Shown here piece after piece: positions 61,434 through 64,000 of a DNA stretch of 64,000 nt. A program made the translations under genes and the position numbers. Source of the stretch: Byssothecium circinans (lineage: Eukaryota; Ascomycota; Dothideomycetes; Pleosporales; Massarinaceae); NCBI GenBank assembly GCA_010015675.1, contig ML976991.1:969017-1033016 (forward strand). The letters are read 5' to 3'. Under the pieces are notes generated by a model. It was not told where the DNA came from, searched no databases, and worked only from the letters and a program-made list of their open reading frames with translations. Each line of letters opens with the position of its first letter. The first letter of the stretch is position 1.

Positions 61434-61943
61434 TCACACAGTGCTAACTTCACTTTCAGTGCCGTCGCCCGCTTTGCAAGGCCGAGAGAACTCCTCTTTC
61501 AGCAGCTTCTGCTCAATCTTTCTCACTTCCCAAAGGGCTACCGTGAGTGGCTTGAGTGAGGGCGATTCATTCTCACTAGGGCTGTATTCGTTTATTATGG
61601 TCTTTGGGATCTCCATGAACGGAACATGGACGTGCGTTCGATGGACGCCTGGCGCATCGCGACTGGTCTCGAAAGGCCAATCCTTAGGATACACGAACTA
61701 AACATGCGGCCTCTCGTTGTGCATGGCATGGCGGAACTCCAGCCGGTTTTGCACTCCAGGGCTCAAGATTTCCGGTGCTTTCTTATCACCATGCTAAAGA
61801 TATCTAGAATATCTCTGAAGCTCCTGCAGTGATTCCGCGGCTCTGATCATTTTGATATCGGCAAGCAGGCTGGCTTCATGCGCACCCTTACTGCCGTTGG
61901 TGATGCGTTCGTTTTGGCTTGATGCCGCAGCATCTAGACCACT
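61434..61943 (-). pseudogene. Decayed protein-coding fragment with in-frame stops, family unknown
   Basis: One minus-strand frame reads as convincing protein for about 170 codons, broken by TAG at 61796-61794 and TAG at 61700-61698, with TGA just before it at 61946-61944. Pieces include ASLLADIKMIRAAESLQELQ, then APEILSPGVQNRLEFRHAMH, then FVYPKDWPFETSRDAPGVHR, and it ends at a normal stop. Both TAG codons could come from CAG by a CpA-to-TpA change, the usual repeat-induced point mutation (RIP) pattern. I do not recognise the family. An alternative is a live last exon beginning after the second TAG, which forms a plausible acceptor, with upstream exons lost or missed. Confidence 0.5.
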
Positions 61944-62693
61944 TCACCATAGTCACTACCTAGGTCGTATGAATGCTGATCGGTTAAGGCTTGGGAATGC
62001 CGCATCTATACCAACCGGGAAATGAAGGCCGGAATTCTTCACTGCTTCCGTTTGTTTCTGGAAACTGGAAGACTGAAGTACAGGTTGACTATCAAGTGGA
62101 GTAGTGATAAGGTCACAGCTGTTGTATACGTTGTATCTTCTCTCACAGTGCTCGCTATGGAGGCCTTGGAGGACGCTTTGTTTTGATATCCGGACTCGAA
62201 CTAGTATGTTGTTTTATCGATGTTATTCACAACTCGTATCATTTGCATGATTTGAACCCCAGTCTAGCGGGCTACTGCAAGGCCCTCAAAATCACCTACT
62301 TTTGCATGCTAAAGTCCGTTATATCCGAAGCGCAAGGAGGACACATGCAAGGGGAGAAAAGGCAAAGATGCGCTTGCAGTGTGTGATCACTATGCAGGCG
62401 AGAAAAATATCGCCCCGTGGTAGAGAACCGTCTTCTGAGGTCATTTATGCTCAGTTATTGAGGTGACGTTACTATTCCAAGGGCGAGGCTTTCGTGGCCG
62501 TCTGCCCCGTCGGGACGCAGGAGCCTGCGCAGCATATCCAACTGGGCCTAAGAAATCGGAGCGGCAACGCTAAGATTCAGGGTTCTGATAATCGGCTCCT
62601 CGACCAATGTAGAAACCTCTCAGAAATTTAGGATATCTGCTGTAACCATCACCGTCTGTCCGTATGCAGACGATAGCGTTCTGCTTAAGGTTT

Positions 62694-62839
62694 ACATGGT
62701 CCACCTTAAGTTTTGTACCAGTAGGGGACCCCGTGCCACCCGATCAAGCCCCACGACGCTACGCTTCCGAGACGGGTTACCGGCTGATTGTTGATTCTCC
62801 AAGGCCCCCCTGCTGGTACAAAACTTAAGGTGGAGCATT
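62694..62839. mobile_element. Short MITE-like element with about 30-bp terminal inverted repeats
   Basis: The left end contains TCCACCTTAAGTTTTGTACC from 62700, and the same sequence appears inverted ending at 62834; the match extends over about 30 bp with a few substitutions. The whole is about 146 bp. It is flanked by TA on both sides (62692-62693 and 62840-62841), compatible with Tc1/mariner-type target duplication. It has no coding capacity. Confidence 0.65.
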
Positions 62840-63222
62840 GTATAGTAAGGTACAGAAAGCAGTCGAGACTTTAGTGCGTGTTGTGTCTCGTCACCATCCC
62901 TATACGACATTGGGAGGCTTGTCCGAAGATGGGGGTCGGATAAATCGGGTACAGCCATACCTACCAAAATTCAGGCTGAAGAGGTCGGGATCAACCTGCG
63001 CCACAATAATTAAAATTGACTAGTCCACATACTCATTGTTGGAGGTTCTACAGGCCGTGCGCAAGTGATTCGAGAAGTGCGATATCCTGAAAGGCGTCCG
63101 TCAGCCTACGACTGCTCACCGAGTTCCTTGGAGGTGGTACCAAACCGCCAGTGATGAGCCCTCCAACGGCGATGCGACCACCGACGACAGTACGGTCGTG
63201 CTTCTCGGGTTCCTATAACCTA

Positions 63223-63537
63223 TGCACTGCCTACATGCTGCATGAAGCATGTGGCCAATAAGAAGTCGCTTACTAAGCTCCCCTTTAACTTATCTTTGCC
63301 GGCGTACCATGGTGGCAGCAACATTGGCACGTTGGTGGCTAAATGCCAACATTTGAAAGCACGGTACCCATTCCTAACCCCATAAGGTTGCCCTAATCAG
63401 GTGCTCGACATTTTGCTGGTTCTTAGTTATTAAATCTTACGGTGAACCTAATAAAGTTTACTAAATGTGTAATGTTACCATTACGTGCCAATAATTTTGC
63501 TTTGGCCACATGCTTCATGCAGGGTGTCGGCAGTGCA
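63223..63537. repeat. Inverted repeat pair (36-bp arms) spanning about 315 bp
   Basis: Arms at 63223-63258 and 63502-63537 match in inverted orientation at 33 of 36 positions; the best part is CTGCATGAAGCATGTGGCCA. The interior is non-coding. It may be a second small non-autonomous element; target duplications are not clear. Confidence 0.55.
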
Positions 63538-64000
63538 CGTACCAGGGCCTAAGATGTCCCATTGAGAGACACGGTGAACGAGTGGAGCTGCCGAATTGGG
63601 GTTGTGGCCGCCGCTACGATCCGTCTTCGGCCAAACCTTATCGACGTGTGACGTCCAGGGTCCAGAGACCCTAGAATTATCATCCTTGTGCAAAAGATAA
63701 TTCTCGAGGGATATACCCTAAGAAGCCCCAATTTTCCCTTGTACTGCGACCCAGCCCAAGTTCCAATCCAAAACCAGCATGAATGTAGTTTTACTTACGG
63801 AAATTGCATACTAAATGGGAGCTTAAGTCGTAAGCCGCTGACATATGCACTCTAGAGCCCAGGGGAAATATATGGGATGAATCGTAGTGCTTGCTTTCGA
63901 TGTGCGCCCTGCTCAAATTTTGCATCATGACCTTCCCCTCTCTCGCTCTAATTGCTATACTGCTTCCTTTGTTCACTCTGACGGCATGCACTACAGGACC

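Larger units (their letters stand above)
60296..64000. other. Gene-poor right end with pseudogene and small inverted-repeat elements
   Basis: About 3.7 kb without an intact gene I can support. It holds the decayed frame at 61434-61943, a short inverted-repeat element at 62694-62839 and another inverted repeat at 63223-63537. Other open frames are short and featureless. Confidence 0.55.

Overview
The window is nuclear DNA of a filamentous ascomycete. Genes carry short (about 45-120 bp) GT-AG introns with TACTAAC-like branch sites, every cytosolic or nuclear gene has fungal relatives, and a polyketide synthase (PKS), a melanin-type transcription factor and a hydroxynaphthalene reductase lie together. 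That trio in this arrangement is best known from Dothideomycetes, so that class is the likeliest source; this is an inference from gene content. Coordinates of spliced genes come from my own reading of splice sites and reading frames.

Left third (1-22,000): a 1,8-dihydroxynaphthalene (DHN) melanin locus. It holds the N-terminus of a non-reducing PKS running off the left edge (minus strand), a CMR1/PIG1-type regulator with two C2H2 fingers plus a Zn2Cys6 cluster (13,498-16,720), and a 1,3,8-trihydroxynaphthalene (T3HN) reductase (21,102-22,016). PKS would make the naphthalenol backbone, the reductase acts later in the same pathway, and the regulator presumably drives both. The genes are separated by unusually long gene-poor DNA (12.8 kb and 4.4 kb). 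The larger gap carries a roughly 700-bp, almost perfectly palindromic AT-rich element with GC-rich ends.

Middle (23,400-31,000): a secreted protein with Gln/Pro/Gly and Pro/Ala/Gly/Glu tandem repeats, then a NACHT-type STAND (NLR-like) protein, again in sparse DNA.

Right-centre (31,900-60,300): a compact housekeeping block. It contains a GH47 alpha-mannosidase with large insertions, chaperonin subunit CCT6 divergent from snoRNP protein NOP56, an HPC2-like HIR-complex subunit, an unrecognised basic protein, a CBP6/UQCC2-like mitochondrial factor divergent from a BSD2-like membrane protein, Mediator MED11, a short F-box-like protein, TFIID subunit TAF5, a homocysteine S-methyltransferase and a rhodopsin-domain membrane protein. 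MED11 and TAF5 share a 33-bp element (31 of 33 identical) at about the same distance from their starts.

Right end (60,300-64,000): gene-poor, with a decayed reading frame interrupted by stop codons, and two small inverted-repeat elements. Tandem repeats lie just before the rhodopsin-domain gene.

I saw no convincing tRNA, rRNA or CRISPR and no intact transposase. No clearly novel multi-gene system is evident; the best leads are the large palindrome in the melanin intergenic region and the element shared by MED11 and TAF5.
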